DNA from: Bordetella parapertussis
GTDB taxonomy: Bacteria > Acidobacteriota > Terriglobia > Bryobacterales > Bryobacteraceae
Assembly: GCA_943328975.2 (NCBI GenBank)
Contig: CALQCC020000037.1
Span: forward strand, 1-44,118
Length of the DNA stretch: 44,118 nucleotides
Direction: 5' to 3'
Shown here in pieces: positions 9,184 to 18,524 of this stretch; within the stretch, counting starts at the first letter, position 1, and every line of letters starts with the position of its first letter. A program made the translations under genes and the position numbers. The notes under the pieces are model-generated. The model had not been told where the DNA came from and did not search any database. It worked only from the letters and a program-made list of their open reading frames with translations.

Positions 9184-11901
9184 TCATTTGCCCGTGAGCG
9201 CGGCTTTCTCCCAGTTGCTGATCACGTTCACGGTGGGAAGCTCGGTATGCGACACGCCAAACAAGAACCGTTGGCCATCGGCACTGGGACTATAAATGAA
9301 ACGGTTACGCTCCGACCCCGAGGCGTTGGCGCGCAATTCAAACAGCTTCTGGGGAGCGCCAGCCTGGAAATCGCCGCGTGGCCCGGACTGCACCGCAGCC
9401 GTTATCAGCCGCCTGTTGCCCGTTGAGTCTTCCAAGAAAAACAGCTCCTTGCCGTCGCGCCTCCAGCGTGGCTCGCGGCTCACTCTGTCGCCCGAGACCT
9501 TCCATCGGCCCGGACCGGAAGGAAAGGGACGAACGTAAACGCCGCTTTGACCGGATTCGTCGGAAGTGTAGGCGAGCCAGTGACCATCCGGCGAGAGCTG
9601 ACCCTGGCTTTCAATCGCCGTTGTCCCCTGGAACTTCACCGGCTTCCCGCCGCCGGATTTGTTCCGCGGGTTCTCTACATACCAGATATCGCCTCGGTCC
9701 TTTGGATCAATTTCGGTATAGATCAAATAGCGTCCGTCACGGGACCAGTCCGAGGGAACTTTGTCGTTCCCATTTTCCACTTCCGAGACAAGTTCCTCCT
9801 TGGCGCCCCCGCTGGCCTCCTTCAAGTACAGGCCTTTTCCGGAGCCAAAGGCGATCAGGTTCCCATCCGGCGACCACACCGGCGCGGTGCCGGGTAGCGG
9901 TGGCAATGTAAAACGGGTTTCCGCGCCGCGCTGCATATCCAGAAGCCAGATGTTTAAGCTGCTCTGGTCCGATATAATCTGCCCCGAGCGAACGGTAGCT
10001 GCGCTCTTTCCATCCGGGGATAGCCCCACATGCATCTGCCTCTGGATACTGCCGACTTTGTCGAGTTCTTTCCCGGAACGGTCCAGCCAGGTGAGCTGGT
10101 TTTTTCCACCTTCCAGGCTGCTTCCGTATATCAAAGTGCCGCTGGCTGAGGCCGACGCCGCAACCCGGCCGCCTGGCTCGTTAGACGCTTCCACGCCGAC
10201 GGGGAACACATCACCCACAAGTTGGAGCGTCTCCGCGTTGAACGGCTGAGCCATGAGCGCGTTCTCCCGCAGAAACAAGAGATAGCCGTGATTCTTTCCA
10301 GTCGCGGAGGGAGCGAATACTGCGCTAGATCCATCCGCGACAAGACGGCGCGGGGCGGACTTTTCGAGCCCGGCATTGAGCCCCGAACTAAGCGAGGACA
10401 CGTATAGGCCTCTCTTGGCATCGTCTACACCAAGGACAACGTAAACGAAATGCTGTCCGTCGGGAAGGAACTCAGGATAATAATGGCTAGTGCCCTCTTC
10501 CGGCTTGGTGACGGCGGTACACGCCCCGCCAGCCGCACTCACGCGCTGAAGGGACTCGCCCACGCCGCTTGTGCTGAAGAGAATCACTCCATCGCGGTTC
10601 CAGGTCCCGTGCCCGTTTTGTCCCATTCCACCGCACAATACCTGCGTAGGACCGCCGGCCGCTGGCATGATCTTGAGCTTTCCTTCGGCGACGAATCCGA
10701 TGGACTTGCCATCCGGCGACCAGAACGGGCCGCGGGCACCTTCGGTGCCGGGCAGAACTTTGAGCTGAGGCGAATCCAACGAGCGGAGCCAGAGTTGGCC
10801 CGTGCCCTCGGTGGTGAGCCCTACGACCAGACGCCGTCCATCCGGCGATAGCGCCACGAAGCCCGGCGTTCTGGTCTCGGGAAGTGGCACAGAGAGGTGC
10901 ATCGCCAGATCGGCCGTCGGCGTTTCCTGGAAGTGGATGAAGGCGAGCGCGGCGAGCGCCAGTGCGAACGCAGCGGCCGCCGCCGTAATCCCCCACGGAC
11001 GCGTGTGTGGGGCAGGCGCTTCCGCCTGTTTGGGGACGTCATCGGTTTGAGGCCGGGCCAGCGCAATCCGCGCTTCGCCGATGGCCTGCAACCGCTCCTT
11101 GCGATCCTTCGCCAGCATCCGTTCCAGGAGTTTCCGTAAATACGACGGCGTCTCCGCCGGCAGAGCCGTCCAATCGGGCGCATCCTTCACGACAGCAGCC
11201 AGCGTGTCGCCCATGGAGTCACCACGGAACGGGCGCTTGCCGGTCAGCATCTCGTACAGCACCACGCCGAAGGAGAAAATATCCGAGCGGCGATCCGCCG
11301 CTTTCCCCACCGCCTGCTCGGGCGACATGTAGGCGGCTGTGCCCATAATCACGCCCGCTTGCGTGGCCCCCATAGTGAGCGTAGGAGAATTTTCAGGATC
11401 GAGCGAGGTTGCTGCGCGCTGGTCGAGCGCCTTCGCCAATCCAAAATCCAGCACTTTCACCACGCCTTCGGGAGTGACCTTAATGTTGGCGGGCTTCAAG
11501 TCGCGATGAATGACGCCGTGCTCATGCGCGTATTCCAGCGCGTCTATAATCTGCTTCGAAATCGCGATGGCTTCGTCGGGCGGCAGCGGCCCCTGCTTGA
11601 TACGGTCATCCAGCGTGGGCCCCTCGATGAGCGCGAGCACCAACGCCCAATTGCGCTCCGACTGCACCATTCCGTAAATGTGCCCAATGTTCGGATGATC
11701 CAGCGACGCCAGCAACTCCGCCTCGCGCTGGAACCGCGCCAGCCGATCAGGGTCCGAAGAGAACGCCGCGGGCAGCACCTTCAACGCAACCTCACGCTTC
11801 AATTGCGTATCGCGCCCGCGATACACCTCGCCCATCCCGCCTTTGCCCAGCAAGGAAAGCACGTCGAACTGTCCGAGTTTGTCGCCGGGTGAAAGGGGCA
11901 T
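9184..11901 (-). CDS. Ser/Thr protein kinase with TolB/PD40 propeller
   Basis: A 905-residue membrane receptor kinase. The kinase domain spans residues 1-285: Gly loop GKGGMGEVYRG (19-29), Lys41 in VALKVLP, HRDLKPAN (132-139), DFG (152-154), and the activation segment with GTAAYMSPEQA. A single membrane helix follows at about 303-323. The extracytoplasmic half has repeated PD40/WD40-like blades (ALSPDGRRLVVG, FWSPDGKSIGF, SPVWSPDGNLIAFGSG, QLSPDGHWLAYTSDESG). This architecture, a Hanks-type kinase plus TolB-like sensor, is greatly expanded in Solibacter-type genomes. It probably phosphorylates proteins in response to an envelope ligand. All catalytic residues are present. The ligand and targets are unknown. 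Confidence 0.93.
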   Translation of the reverse strand: MPLSPGDKLGQFDVLSLLGKGGMGEVYRGRDTQLKREVALKVLPAAFSSDPDRLARFQREAELLASLDHPNIGHIYGMVQSERNWALVLALIEGPTLDDRIKQGPLPPDEAIAISKQIIDALEYAHEHGVIHRDLKPANIKVTPEGVVKVLDFGLAKALDQRAATSLDPENSPTLTMGATQAGVIMGTAAYMSPEQAVGKAADRRSDIFSFGVVLYEMLTGKRPFRGDSMGDTLAAVVKDAPDWTALPAETPSYLRKLLERMLAKDRKERLQAIGEARIALARPQTDDVPKQAEAPAPHTRPWGITAAAAAFALALAALAFIHFQETPTADLAMHLSVPLPETRTPGFVALSPDGRRLVVGLTTEGTGQLWLRSLDSPQLKVLPGTEGARGPFWSPDGKSIGFVAEGKLKIMPAAGGPTQVLCGGMGQNGHGTWNRDGVILFSTSGVGESLQRVSAAGGACTAVTKPEEGTSHYYPEFLPDGQHFVYVVLGVDDAKRGLYVSSLSSGLNAGLEKSAPRRLVADGSSAVFAPSATGKNHGYLLFLRENALMAQPFNAETLQLVGDVFPVGVEASNEPGGRVAASASASGTLIYGSSLEGGKNQLTWLDRSGKELDKVGSIQRQMHVGLSPDGKSAATVRSGQIISDQSSLNIWLLDMQRGAETRFTLPPLPGTAPVWSPDGNLIAFGSGKGLYLKEASGGAKEELVSEVENGNDKVPSDWSRDGRYLIYTEIDPKDRGDIWYVENPRNKSGGGKPVKFQGTTAIESQGQLSPDGHWLAYTSDESGQSGVYVRPFPSGPGRWKVSGDRVSREPRWRRDGKELFFLEDSTGNRRLITAAVQSGPRGDFQAGAPQKLFELRANASGSERNRFIYSPSADGQRFLFGVSHTELPTVNVISNWEKAALTGK

Positions 11902-12155
11902 GTCAAAGACTCCACTCAGGTTACATCATCAAAGAAGGGGATAGGGAATGTATTACGGCGCACCCGGAGGAGTCATCTTTGGGAGTAATTGAGTCCACAG
12001 CCTAGCAGCCGCCAAGTCACCCGCCACCCGGCCCCTCATCCCCCGCCCTCAACCACATAAATGTTACCTCCAAAAAACACCCCCACGTCCACTTTTGGCC
12101 CAATCCGCGTCCATCCGCATTCATCAGCGGCCAAATCAAGTTTTTCCAGTCACCC

Positions 12156-13706
12156 ATGCGCTACGATCAAAGACTAGTGCCCCCACCCGACCTGCACGCC
12201 CTCCTGCGCCGTCACTGGGGCTACTCCGAATTTCGCCCCAAGCAGGAATCCATCGTCCAAGCCATCCTCGCCGGTCGCGACGCCGCCGTCGTCATGCCCA
12301 CCGGCGGAGGCAAATCGCTCTGCTACCAACTCCCCGCCGTCGCCATGCAGCGGACCTGCGTCGTCATCAGCCCGCTCATCGCGCTGATGCAGGACCAAAC
12401 CGCCGGCCTCCGCGAGATCGGCGTCGAAGCCGCGTTCCTCAACTCCTCCGCCACACCGCGCGACTTGCACGACACCATGCGCCGGGCCGAACAAGGCGCA
12501 CTCCAGCTTCTCTATCTCTCGCCCGAACGCATCGTCCGCGAAGACACGTTGAACTGGCTCCGCCGCCTCGACATCGGCTTCTTCGCTATCGACGAAGCGC
12601 ACTGCATCTCCGAATGGGGCCACGAATTCCGACCCGAGTATCGCCAACTCAGCACCCTGCGCGACCGCTTCCCCGACATCCCCATCGCGGCCTTCACCGC
12701 CAGCGCGACACGTCTGGTCCGTCACGACATCCTCGCGCAACTCCGCTTGCACGACCCCGCCCGCGTAGTGATGAGCTTCCATCGCCCCAACTTGCGCTAC
12801 GTCGTGCACCAGCCCGAGAAGAAGGATTCCATCCAGCAGCAGAACATCCTGCTGGCCGCCGTCGACCACTACACCGAAGGCAACATCATCATCTACGCGC
12901 CGACCATCAAGAGCGTCGAGGCCACCACCGATTGGCTCTGCTCGCAAGACGTCCCGGCCATCGCCTATCACGGCCGCATGGACACGGCCACGCGCGCCCG
13001 CAATCAGGAATCCTGGATGACCGGCGACAACCGGGTCTTAGTCGGCACGCTCGCGTTCGGCCTGGGCATCAACAAGCCCGACGTCCGCGCCGTCATTCAT
13101 CTGTCTCTGCCGAAGTCCCTCGAACAGTATTATCAGGAAGCCGGCCGAGCAGGCCGCGACGGCCAACCCGCTGATTGCGTGCTCCTGTGGCAGAAGAAAG
13201 ACCTCGGCCTGCTGGCCCATTTCATTCAACAGACTGAAGACCCCGCCGAACGTCAGCGCGCGTGGGAGCGCTATCACGTCATGCGCGACTTCGTGGAAAC
13301 GCCCGCCTGCCGTCACCGGGCCATCTGTCTCCACTTCGGCGAAACTCCGTCCTGGGAATCCTGCGACGCCTGCGACCACTGCGGCGTCACGCTCCCTTGG
13401 ACCGAACCGGCCCGCACCCGCAAACCGAAGAAGCGTGTCGCGCAGGCCGAATCCGAGAAGCCCGCGTTGGTCGCCGGAGCCCCCTTCGGCACCAGCGATC
13501 TCCACACCGCCCTCCGCGAATGGCGCAGAGAGCTTGCAAAATCCACCGGCAAACCCGCTTACGTCATCCTGCATGACACCACCATCGAGGCCTTGTGCGA
13601 ACGCCGCCCCAGTAGCGTAGAAGAGCTCCTGGAAGTGCCCGGCATCGGCGAAAAGAAAGCCGAACGCTTCGGCGAACAGATCCTGCAATTGATCGCATCC
13701 CAATAA
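12156..13706 (+). CDS. recQ: RecQ family ATP-dependent DNA helicase, lacking winged-helix domain
   Basis: A 516-residue superfamily 2 helicase. The N-terminal helicase core has FRPKQ, Walker A MPTGGGKSLCYQLP, the DEAH box with aromatic loop (DEAHCISEWGHEFRPEY), SAT (TASAT), and motifs V-VI (AFGLGINKPDVRAVIHL, YYQEAGRAGRDG). A RecQ zinc site follows (CRHRAICLHFGE, then CDACDHC). A short linker leads directly to an HRDC domain (about 445-516: TALREWRRELAK, VPGIGEKKAERFGEQIL). The winged-helix (RQC) domain of about 100 residues in E. coli RecQ is missing, making this a short RecQ. It should unwind duplex DNA 3'-5' in recombination and fork repair. Confidence 0.93.
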   Translation: MRYDQRLVPPPDLHALLRRHWGYSEFRPKQESIVQAILAGRDAAVVMPTGGGKSLCYQLPAVAMQRTCVVISPLIALMQDQTAGLREIGVEAAFLNSSATPRDLHDTMRRAEQGALQLLYLSPERIVREDTLNWLRRLDIGFFAIDEAHCISEWGHEFRPEYRQLSTLRDRFPDIPIAAFTASATRLVRHDILAQLRLHDPARVVMSFHRPNLRYVVHQPEKKDSIQQQNILLAAVDHYTEGNIIIYAPTIKSVEATTDWLCSQDVPAIAYHGRMDTATRARNQESWMTGDNRVLVGTLAFGLGINKPDVRAVIHLSLPKSLEQYYQEAGRAGRDGQPADCVLLWQKKDLGLLAHFIQQTEDPAERQRAWERYHVMRDFVETPACRHRAICLHFGETPSWESCDACDHCGVTLPWTEPARTRKPKKRVAQAESEKPALVAGAPFGTSDLHTALREWRRELAKSTGKPAYVILHDTTIEALCERRPSSVEELLEVPGIGEKKAERFGEQILQLIASQ

Positions 13707-13708
13707 CC

Positions 13709-13737
13709 TTGACACTGTTAGGCAAATCGGTTAGATT
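13709..13737 (+). promoter_or_regulatory. sigma70 promoter of the M16 peptidase operon
   Basis: A perfect TTGACA (13709-13714), a 17-bp spacer and TAGATT (13732-13737) lie 32 nt before the M16 start. GGAGG at 13756-13760 is 9 nt from the ATG. The promoter begins just after the recQ stop, so the peptidase pair is an independent unit. Confidence 0.75.
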
Positions 13738-13769
13738 GATCACATTCCAAAACCCGGAGGCGCTACCTT

Positions 13770-15137
13770 ATGCAACGCTCTCGCTCCATTTTTCTCCTGA
13801 GCTCACTCCTGGCCCTGTCTGCCTTCGCTCAGTCCAAGCTTCAACCCATCAAGTTCAGTGACACCCGCCTCAGCAACGGACTGCGCGTGATCATCTCTGA
13901 AGATCACTACGCTCCCGTGTTCGCGGTCGCAGTGAGCTACGGCGTCGGCTCCAAGGATGAGCGCCCCGGACGCACCGGCTTCGCCCACTTGTTCGAGCAC
14001 ATGATGTTCAAGGGCTCGGAAAACGTCGGCCCCGGCGAGCACTTTTTCCTGATCTTCAACTACGGCGGCAACATGAACGGTACGACGAACACCGACCGCA
14101 CCGTGTATTACGAGGCCCTGCCGAAGAACCAACTCGATCTCGGCCTGTTCCTGGAAGCCGACCGTATGCGCTCCCTCGTCATTACCAAAGAGAACCTCGA
14201 CAATCAACGCCAGGCGGTGCAGGAAGAGCGTCGCCTGAGCCTGGACAACCAGGCGTATGGCAAGAGCCGCGAACGCTTCAACGAGATGACGTATGACAAC
14301 TTCGCCTACAAGCACTCGGTCATCGGCTCGATGGACGATTTGAACGCCGCCACGGTCGACGACGTGTCTGCGTTCTTCAAAACCTACTACGCGCCCAACA
14401 ATGCGGTCATCGCGCTGGTGGGAGACCTCGACACCAAAGCAACACTGGCGAAGGTGGAGAAGTACTTCGGCAACATCGCTCGGCAGGAGAGCCCCAAGCC
14501 GGTGGATCTCTCCGAGCCTGAAATGAAGGGGGTGCGTCGCGAGAGCATGGAAGACGGTCTGGCTCGCGTAGCGCAACTGAACATGGGATTCAAGATTCCG
14601 CCTGCGACCAATGCGGACGCTCCGGCGCTCACCGCGTTGGGACAGATCTTCGGTGGAGGCGAGAGTTCCCGCCTTTATCAAAAGCTGGTGAAAGAGAAGG
14701 AGCTGTGCTCCAGCATCAACGCCGGCAGCGGAGCGCGCATGGGCCCGGGGATGTTCAACATCACCTGCTCGGTGCGGCCCGGCAAGAATATTCAGGAGGC
14801 CGAAGCGCTCATCTCCGAGGAGATCGCGAAGCTGCACTCGGCTCCGGTGACCGCAGAAGAGCTCAAGCGCGTACGAACGTCCGCACGCCGCCAAGCGGTG
14901 AGCATCCGCGAGAGCGCCATGGCGCGCGCGCTGCAACTGGCGAATGACGCGGTTATGTACAACGATCCCAACCGCATCAACAGCACCCCGGAGAAGCTGG
15001 CGGCGGTAACTCCCGCCGATATCCAACGTGTAGCCAAGGCGTACTTGCGGCTCGATAACGAAGTGGTGATGCAGACCATGCCGGCACCACCGGCCGCGGC
15101 CAAGCCACCCGCCGCCGCGAAACCGAAGGGGCAGTAA
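13770..15137 (+). CDS. M16 family zinc metallopeptidase (active subunit)
   Basis: A 455-residue secreted pitrilysin/insulinase-type peptidase. The signal peptide (1-20) ends at AFAQ. The inverted zinc motif HLFEH lies in GFAHLFEHMMFKGS near residue 71-75, and the distal glutamate region (QEERRLSLDNQ) follows about 70 residues later. The C-terminal M16 domain contains GGGESSRLYQKLVKEK. The tail is Pro/Ala/Lys-rich. Together with the next gene, 12 nt downstream, it would form the usual two-chain periplasmic M16B protease: one chain carries the zinc site, the other the substrate-binding Arg/Tyr. It likely degrades short peptides in the periplasm. Confidence 0.92.
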   Translation: MQRSRSIFLLSSLLALSAFAQSKLQPIKFSDTRLSNGLRVIISEDHYAPVFAVAVSYGVGSKDERPGRTGFAHLFEHMMFKGSENVGPGEHFFLIFNYGGNMNGTTNTDRTVYYEALPKNQLDLGLFLEADRMRSLVITKENLDNQRQAVQEERRLSLDNQAYGKSRERFNEMTYDNFAYKHSVIGSMDDLNAATVDDVSAFFKTYYAPNNAVIALVGDLDTKATLAKVEKYFGNIARQESPKPVDLSEPEMKGVRRESMEDGLARVAQLNMGFKIPPATNADAPALTALGQIFGGGESSRLYQKLVKEKELCSSINAGSGARMGPGMFNITCSVRPGKNIQEAEALISEEIAKLHSAPVTAEELKRVRTSARRQAVSIRESAMARALQLANDAVMYNDPNRINSTPEKLAAVTPADIQRVAKAYLRLDNEVVMQTMPAPPAAAKPPAAAKPKGQ

Positions 15138-15149
15138 AGGAGACCAACC

Positions 15150-16601
15150 ATGCATCGCACATCGCTACTTCTCTCATTGCTCGCGTTGGTTCCACTGCTG
15201 GCTCAAGAGGCTCCCCGCCCGCAGCAGGCCACCGATTTCAAGGGCGTCGTTCTCAAGAACAAGGCGCCCATCTCGAACGAGATCCTGAAGGTTAAGTTCC
15301 CCAAGCCCGCCGAAAGCAAGCTGAAGAACGGCATGGAACTGATGGTGCTGGAAGACCATCGCTCGCCCACCATTCAGATTCAAATCTCCATGCCCGCGTC
15401 GAGTATGAACGATCCCGAAGGCGTGCCCATCAGCAGCGCGACAACATCGCTGATGCGCCTGGGGACCAAGACACGTAGCGCGAAGCAGATCGCGGAAACA
15501 CTCGCCGACTTGGGAGCCAACATCAACTTCGGAATCGGCGATCGTAATGCCATCGTGAGCTTTTCCACTTTGACCGAAAATCTGGATGCAGTGCTGGCCC
15601 TGGCGTCGGACATGTTGTTCAATCCCGTCTTTCCTCAAGACGAATTGGACAAATTCAAGAACCAGCAGTTGGCCCAGTTGCAACAGATCCGCGCCATCCC
15701 GGACTTCTTGTCCACGGAACGGTTTGCCCAACTCATGTATCCGAACGATCAGCGCTCGCTGGTGTTCCCCAGCGCTGAAGGCATTAACAAGATCACACGC
15801 GACATGGTGGTGGCACACTACAACAGCGTGTTCCGTCCAGAAGGAGGACGCGTCACCGTTCTAGGCGACACCAACGCGCGGCAGATCACGCCCAAGGTGG
15901 AGAAGTTCCTAGGGACGTGGAAGGGTGCGGCTCCCAAGCCGCCGGAGTTGCCGATGCCGGGTCCGGCATCCAGCCGGAAAGTGATCCTGGTGCATCGTGC
16001 AAACTCCGTACAGACCGCGTTGTACATCGGCGATCACGCCATTGACCGGCTCAGCCCGGACTACATTGCGGTGCAGGTTCTGAATCGCGTCCTGGGAGGC
16101 GGTCCCGCGTCGCGACTCTTCCGCAACATCCGGGAAGAGAAAGGCTACACGTACGGCATCAGCAGCGGCTTCACGGCCAGCCGCTACATGAATCACTTCG
16201 CGATGCAGTCTTCGGTACGCACTGAGGTAACGGGTGAAGCGTTGACGGAGATTCTGAAGGAGTTCGCCGACATCCGCGACCGCGCCGTGCCGGCCGACGA
16301 ATTGGATGGGGCGAAGCGAGCGCTGGTGGCGAGCTTCGCGCTCAACACCGAGAGCCCCGGCACCGCGATGTCCAACGCGACGCAGATCAAGGAGTATGGC
16401 TTCCCCGCGGATTATTGGGATACGTATCCGGAGAAGATCGCCGCAGTGACTGCGGAGGACGTGCAGCGCGTCGCGCGCAAGTACATTCCGCTGGACAACA
16501 TCCAGATCATCGCGGTGGGCGACGGCACCAAGATCCGCAGCGTGCTGGCGAAGTTCGGGACTATCGAAGAGTGGGACGCCGACGGACACAAGCTTCCGTA
16601 G
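15150..16601 (+). CDS. M16 family peptidase homologue (non-catalytic partner)
   Basis: A 483-residue secreted M16 protein with signal peptide (1-19). The N-domain aligns with M16 (LKNGMELMVLEDHRSPTIQIQ, LMRLGTKTRSAKQIAE), but the HxxEH zinc motif is absent. The C-domain keeps the substrate-binding segment GGPASRLFRNIREEKGYTYG. This is the expected complementary subunit to the upstream zinc-bearing chain. AGGAG lies just before its ATG, and the 12-nt gap indicates one transcript. Confidence 0.9.
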   Translation: MHRTSLLLSLLALVPLLAQEAPRPQQATDFKGVVLKNKAPISNEILKVKFPKPAESKLKNGMELMVLEDHRSPTIQIQISMPASSMNDPEGVPISSATTSLMRLGTKTRSAKQIAETLADLGANINFGIGDRNAIVSFSTLTENLDAVLALASDMLFNPVFPQDELDKFKNQQLAQLQQIRAIPDFLSTERFAQLMYPNDQRSLVFPSAEGINKITRDMVVAHYNSVFRPEGGRVTVLGDTNARQITPKVEKFLGTWKGAAPKPPELPMPGPASSRKVILVHRANSVQTALYIGDHAIDRLSPDYIAVQVLNRVLGGGPASRLFRNIREEKGYTYGISSGFTASRYMNHFAMQSSVRTEVTGEALTEILKEFADIRDRAVPADELDGAKRALVASFALNTESPGTAMSNATQIKEYGFPADYWDTYPEKIAAVTAEDVQRVARKYIPLDNIQIIAVGDGTKIRSVLAKFGTIEEWDADGHKLP

Positions 16602-18020
16602 CTAGCGCCGCAGCAGACGCACTAAGTCGCTTGTGCTCTTGGCTTGTTCGAAGCCATGCACCGCTGACAGAATCCGATCTTGCCGCGACCGGGGCAATCC
16701 GGAATCGCCGATCAGCGCGCGATACTTTGTATCCACGTCGGCCCACTCGATGCCGCGCGGGCCGGACCCTCGCGGAGCATCCACTGTACTGCTGAAGCGA
16801 GCACCCGCCTTGGTCACCAACGTCACCGTGCCGCCCCAGTTCCAGTCGTAGTGGGCACTGGCTGGGACGGGTTCATATTCCACCACTCCGATCAAGCGCG
16901 CGATCTCGGGACGCCGCATCTTCTCTAGCGTGATGTGGCTCCAGTCAAACGTCCGATCCGCGACGCCCGTGGCCAGGAAGTACGGCAAGCTGTGGATCGC
17001 CTCCACCATGTCCTTCGGCACCACAGGTTCGTAGGTGATGCTGGTCTTCGGTGGTCCCGAATGAATGATGCGCGCGATGTCGATGGCGGGAACGTTGGCC
17101 TGCTTGGACGCTTGGATCGCGGCATCGAGCGAGGAGTGCAGTGCGTGCGCCCCGGGCACCAACTTGATCGCGAGATAGCGTTCGACATCCCAAGGCGCGC
17201 TCAACGGGCGCGTGACGGCGGCGAGGTCCACGTTGTTGTTGCCGAAGGTGTCGAGGAAACCTCCCTTGGCTTCGAGCAGGTCGGGATTCGCGGTGAAGCC
17301 TCGTTGTGCCGCGAGCGCGGCTTGCACTGCGGCCAGCGCGGCGTTGCCTGCCATGTACTCCCGATCCCAGCTGTCGGTCCCGATGAGAATGCCTCCCATC
17401 GAAGACGCAGTGAGCGAAATTGCGTGCGCCATCTGCTCCACCGTCAGCCCCAGCAACCGAGCCGCGGCCACCGTTCCCCCGAAGGCGACGATGAAGGACG
17501 CATGCAGGCCGGGTCGCCCGCCGCGGACCATGTCTCCGAAACGACCCGCCGCCTCATACCCCACCGCCATGGCCAATAAAACATCTTTTGGTAATATGTT
17601 TCGGAACTCGCCGATCCCCAACCCGATGGCGCTGACCAGCGTGCCTGTATGAGCGACGTTGCGAAGGTCGCTGTCGTCGGAGGCTGCGGCATCGCTCAAC
17701 ATCGCGTTGACCCGCACCGCCTGAGCCAGCGGCAGCCGGGCCGTATCGAACCACACCGAACACTGCGCCGCCCCGCCCTGCTCTATCGCCAAGTTTCGGA
17801 TGATGCGGGCCGATTCGATCTTGGTGCCGGACGCCGCGCTGGCTAGGGTGCTGGCCAGGATCATTTTAGCGTGTTTGACGGCGTTGGGCGGCAGATCGGG
17901 GAAGCGCGCGGCGTGAAACACCCGAGCCAAGCGCAGCGCTAGCGGCTCCTGACCTTGCGCCATGAGCGCGCCCGTTCCTAGAACAAGAAATCCACGGCGC
18001 GAAAGGTTCGGCAAGGACAT
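16602..18020 (-). CDS. MmgE/PrpD family protein, Tat-exported
   Basis: A 472-residue protein starting with a twin-arginine signal (SRRGFLVLGTGALMAQG). The rest is MmgE/PrpD-like: ANAVKH-type helix (PPNAVKHAKMILA), DDSDLRNVAHTG, GYEAAGRFGDMVRGGRPGLH, LTASSMGGILIGT, and FGNNNVDLAAVTRPL. PrpD enzymes are 2-methylcitrate dehydratases, but the family is broad and mostly uncharacterised. A Tat signal is unusual for a PrpD enzyme, which is normally cytoplasmic, though secreted versions occur in Solibacter-type genomes. It starts 34 nt after the DUF3106 gene on the same strand and may be the last gene of that operon. It converges with the M16 pair with no spacer. Confidence 0.85.
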   Translation of the reverse strand: MSLPNLSRRGFLVLGTGALMAQGQEPLALRLARVFHAARFPDLPPNAVKHAKMILASTLASAASGTKIESARIIRNLAIEQGGAAQCSVWFDTARLPLAQAVRVNAMLSDAAASDDSDLRNVAHTGTLVSAIGLGIGEFRNILPKDVLLAMAVGYEAAGRFGDMVRGGRPGLHASFIVAFGGTVAAARLLGLTVEQMAHAISLTASSMGGILIGTDSWDREYMAGNAALAAVQAALAAQRGFTANPDLLEAKGGFLDTFGNNNVDLAAVTRPLSAPWDVERYLAIKLVPGAHALHSSLDAAIQASKQANVPAIDIARIIHSGPPKTSITYEPVVPKDMVEAIHSLPYFLATGVADRTFDWSHITLEKMRRPEIARLIGVVEYEPVPASAHYDWNWGGTVTLVTKAGARFSSTVDAPRGSGPRGIEWADVDTKYRALIGDSGLPRSRQDRILSAVHGFEQAKSTSDLVRLLRR

Positions 18021-18054
18021 CTACGGTAGTCTAGCAACTCTTAGTGAAAGGAAC

Positions 18055-18522
18055 TTACTCTTCTTGCCCCGCTGGCGGGCCGAAGACGTCGTAGAGAAGT
18101 TGGCGCTCGTCTTCTGAGAAGCTCTGCCGGATTTCGTCGCTGCCAAGGCGGCGCTGGCGGTCTTCGCGGGGGAGCTTGCGCAGGTTCTGTAACTCGGCCC
18201 GGACGGCTCGACGGCGGTCCGGCTGCATGCCGCTGAATGTCTGTAATCGGCCGCGCAACAAACCGCGCTCGTCTTCGGAGAGCAGGTCCAGCGTGTTCAG
18301 GCGCTGCAGGATTTGGCGTTGTCGGGCGGGGGGCAACTGGGCCAGAGCCTTGCGGCGTTCCTCGGGGGACATGGCGAGGAAGCGCTCGACTGCGTCGGCT
18401 TGTTTCTGCTGCTTCTGTTGTTTTTGATTGAGGATGCGCTGCTTGGCCTTGGCACGGATCTGGGCGTCCGCGGGGGCCACCGCGAAGAGTGCGAGCATCG
18501 CAATTGTGAGCAGCAATTTCAT
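18055..18522 (-). CDS. DUF3106-like secreted protein
   Basis: A 155-residue exported helical protein. The signal peptide (1-20, MKLLLTIAMLALFAVAPADA) is followed by a Gln/Lys-rich helix. Then come repeated L-x-x-M/L-x-P/S-E-E/R-R motifs (FLAMSPEERRKALAQLPP, QTFSGMQPDRRRAV, LRKLPREDRQRR), typical of DUF3106. Its start is 2 nt from the anti-sigma stop, so it is translationally linked to the sigma/anti-sigma pair. By position it may be a periplasmic partner of the anti-sigma factor, comparable in idea to CpxP-like or RseB-like modulators. That role is inference. The start at 18522 is set by the signal peptide; a longer frame to 18939 is not coding. Confidence 0.8.
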   Translation of the reverse strand: MKLLLTIAMLALFAVAPADAQIRAKAKQRILNQKQQKQQKQADAVERFLAMSPEERRKALAQLPPARQRQILQRLNTLDLLSEDERGLLRGRLQTFSGMQPDRRRAVRAELQNLRKLPREDRQRRLGSDEIRQSFSEDERQLLYDVFGPPAGQEE

Positions 18523-18524
18523 GC

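Noticed and set aside
13803-15155. 450-codon frame antisense to the M16 peptidase
   Set aside because: No domain pattern; the plus-strand gene has promoter, ribosome binding site and zinc motif.
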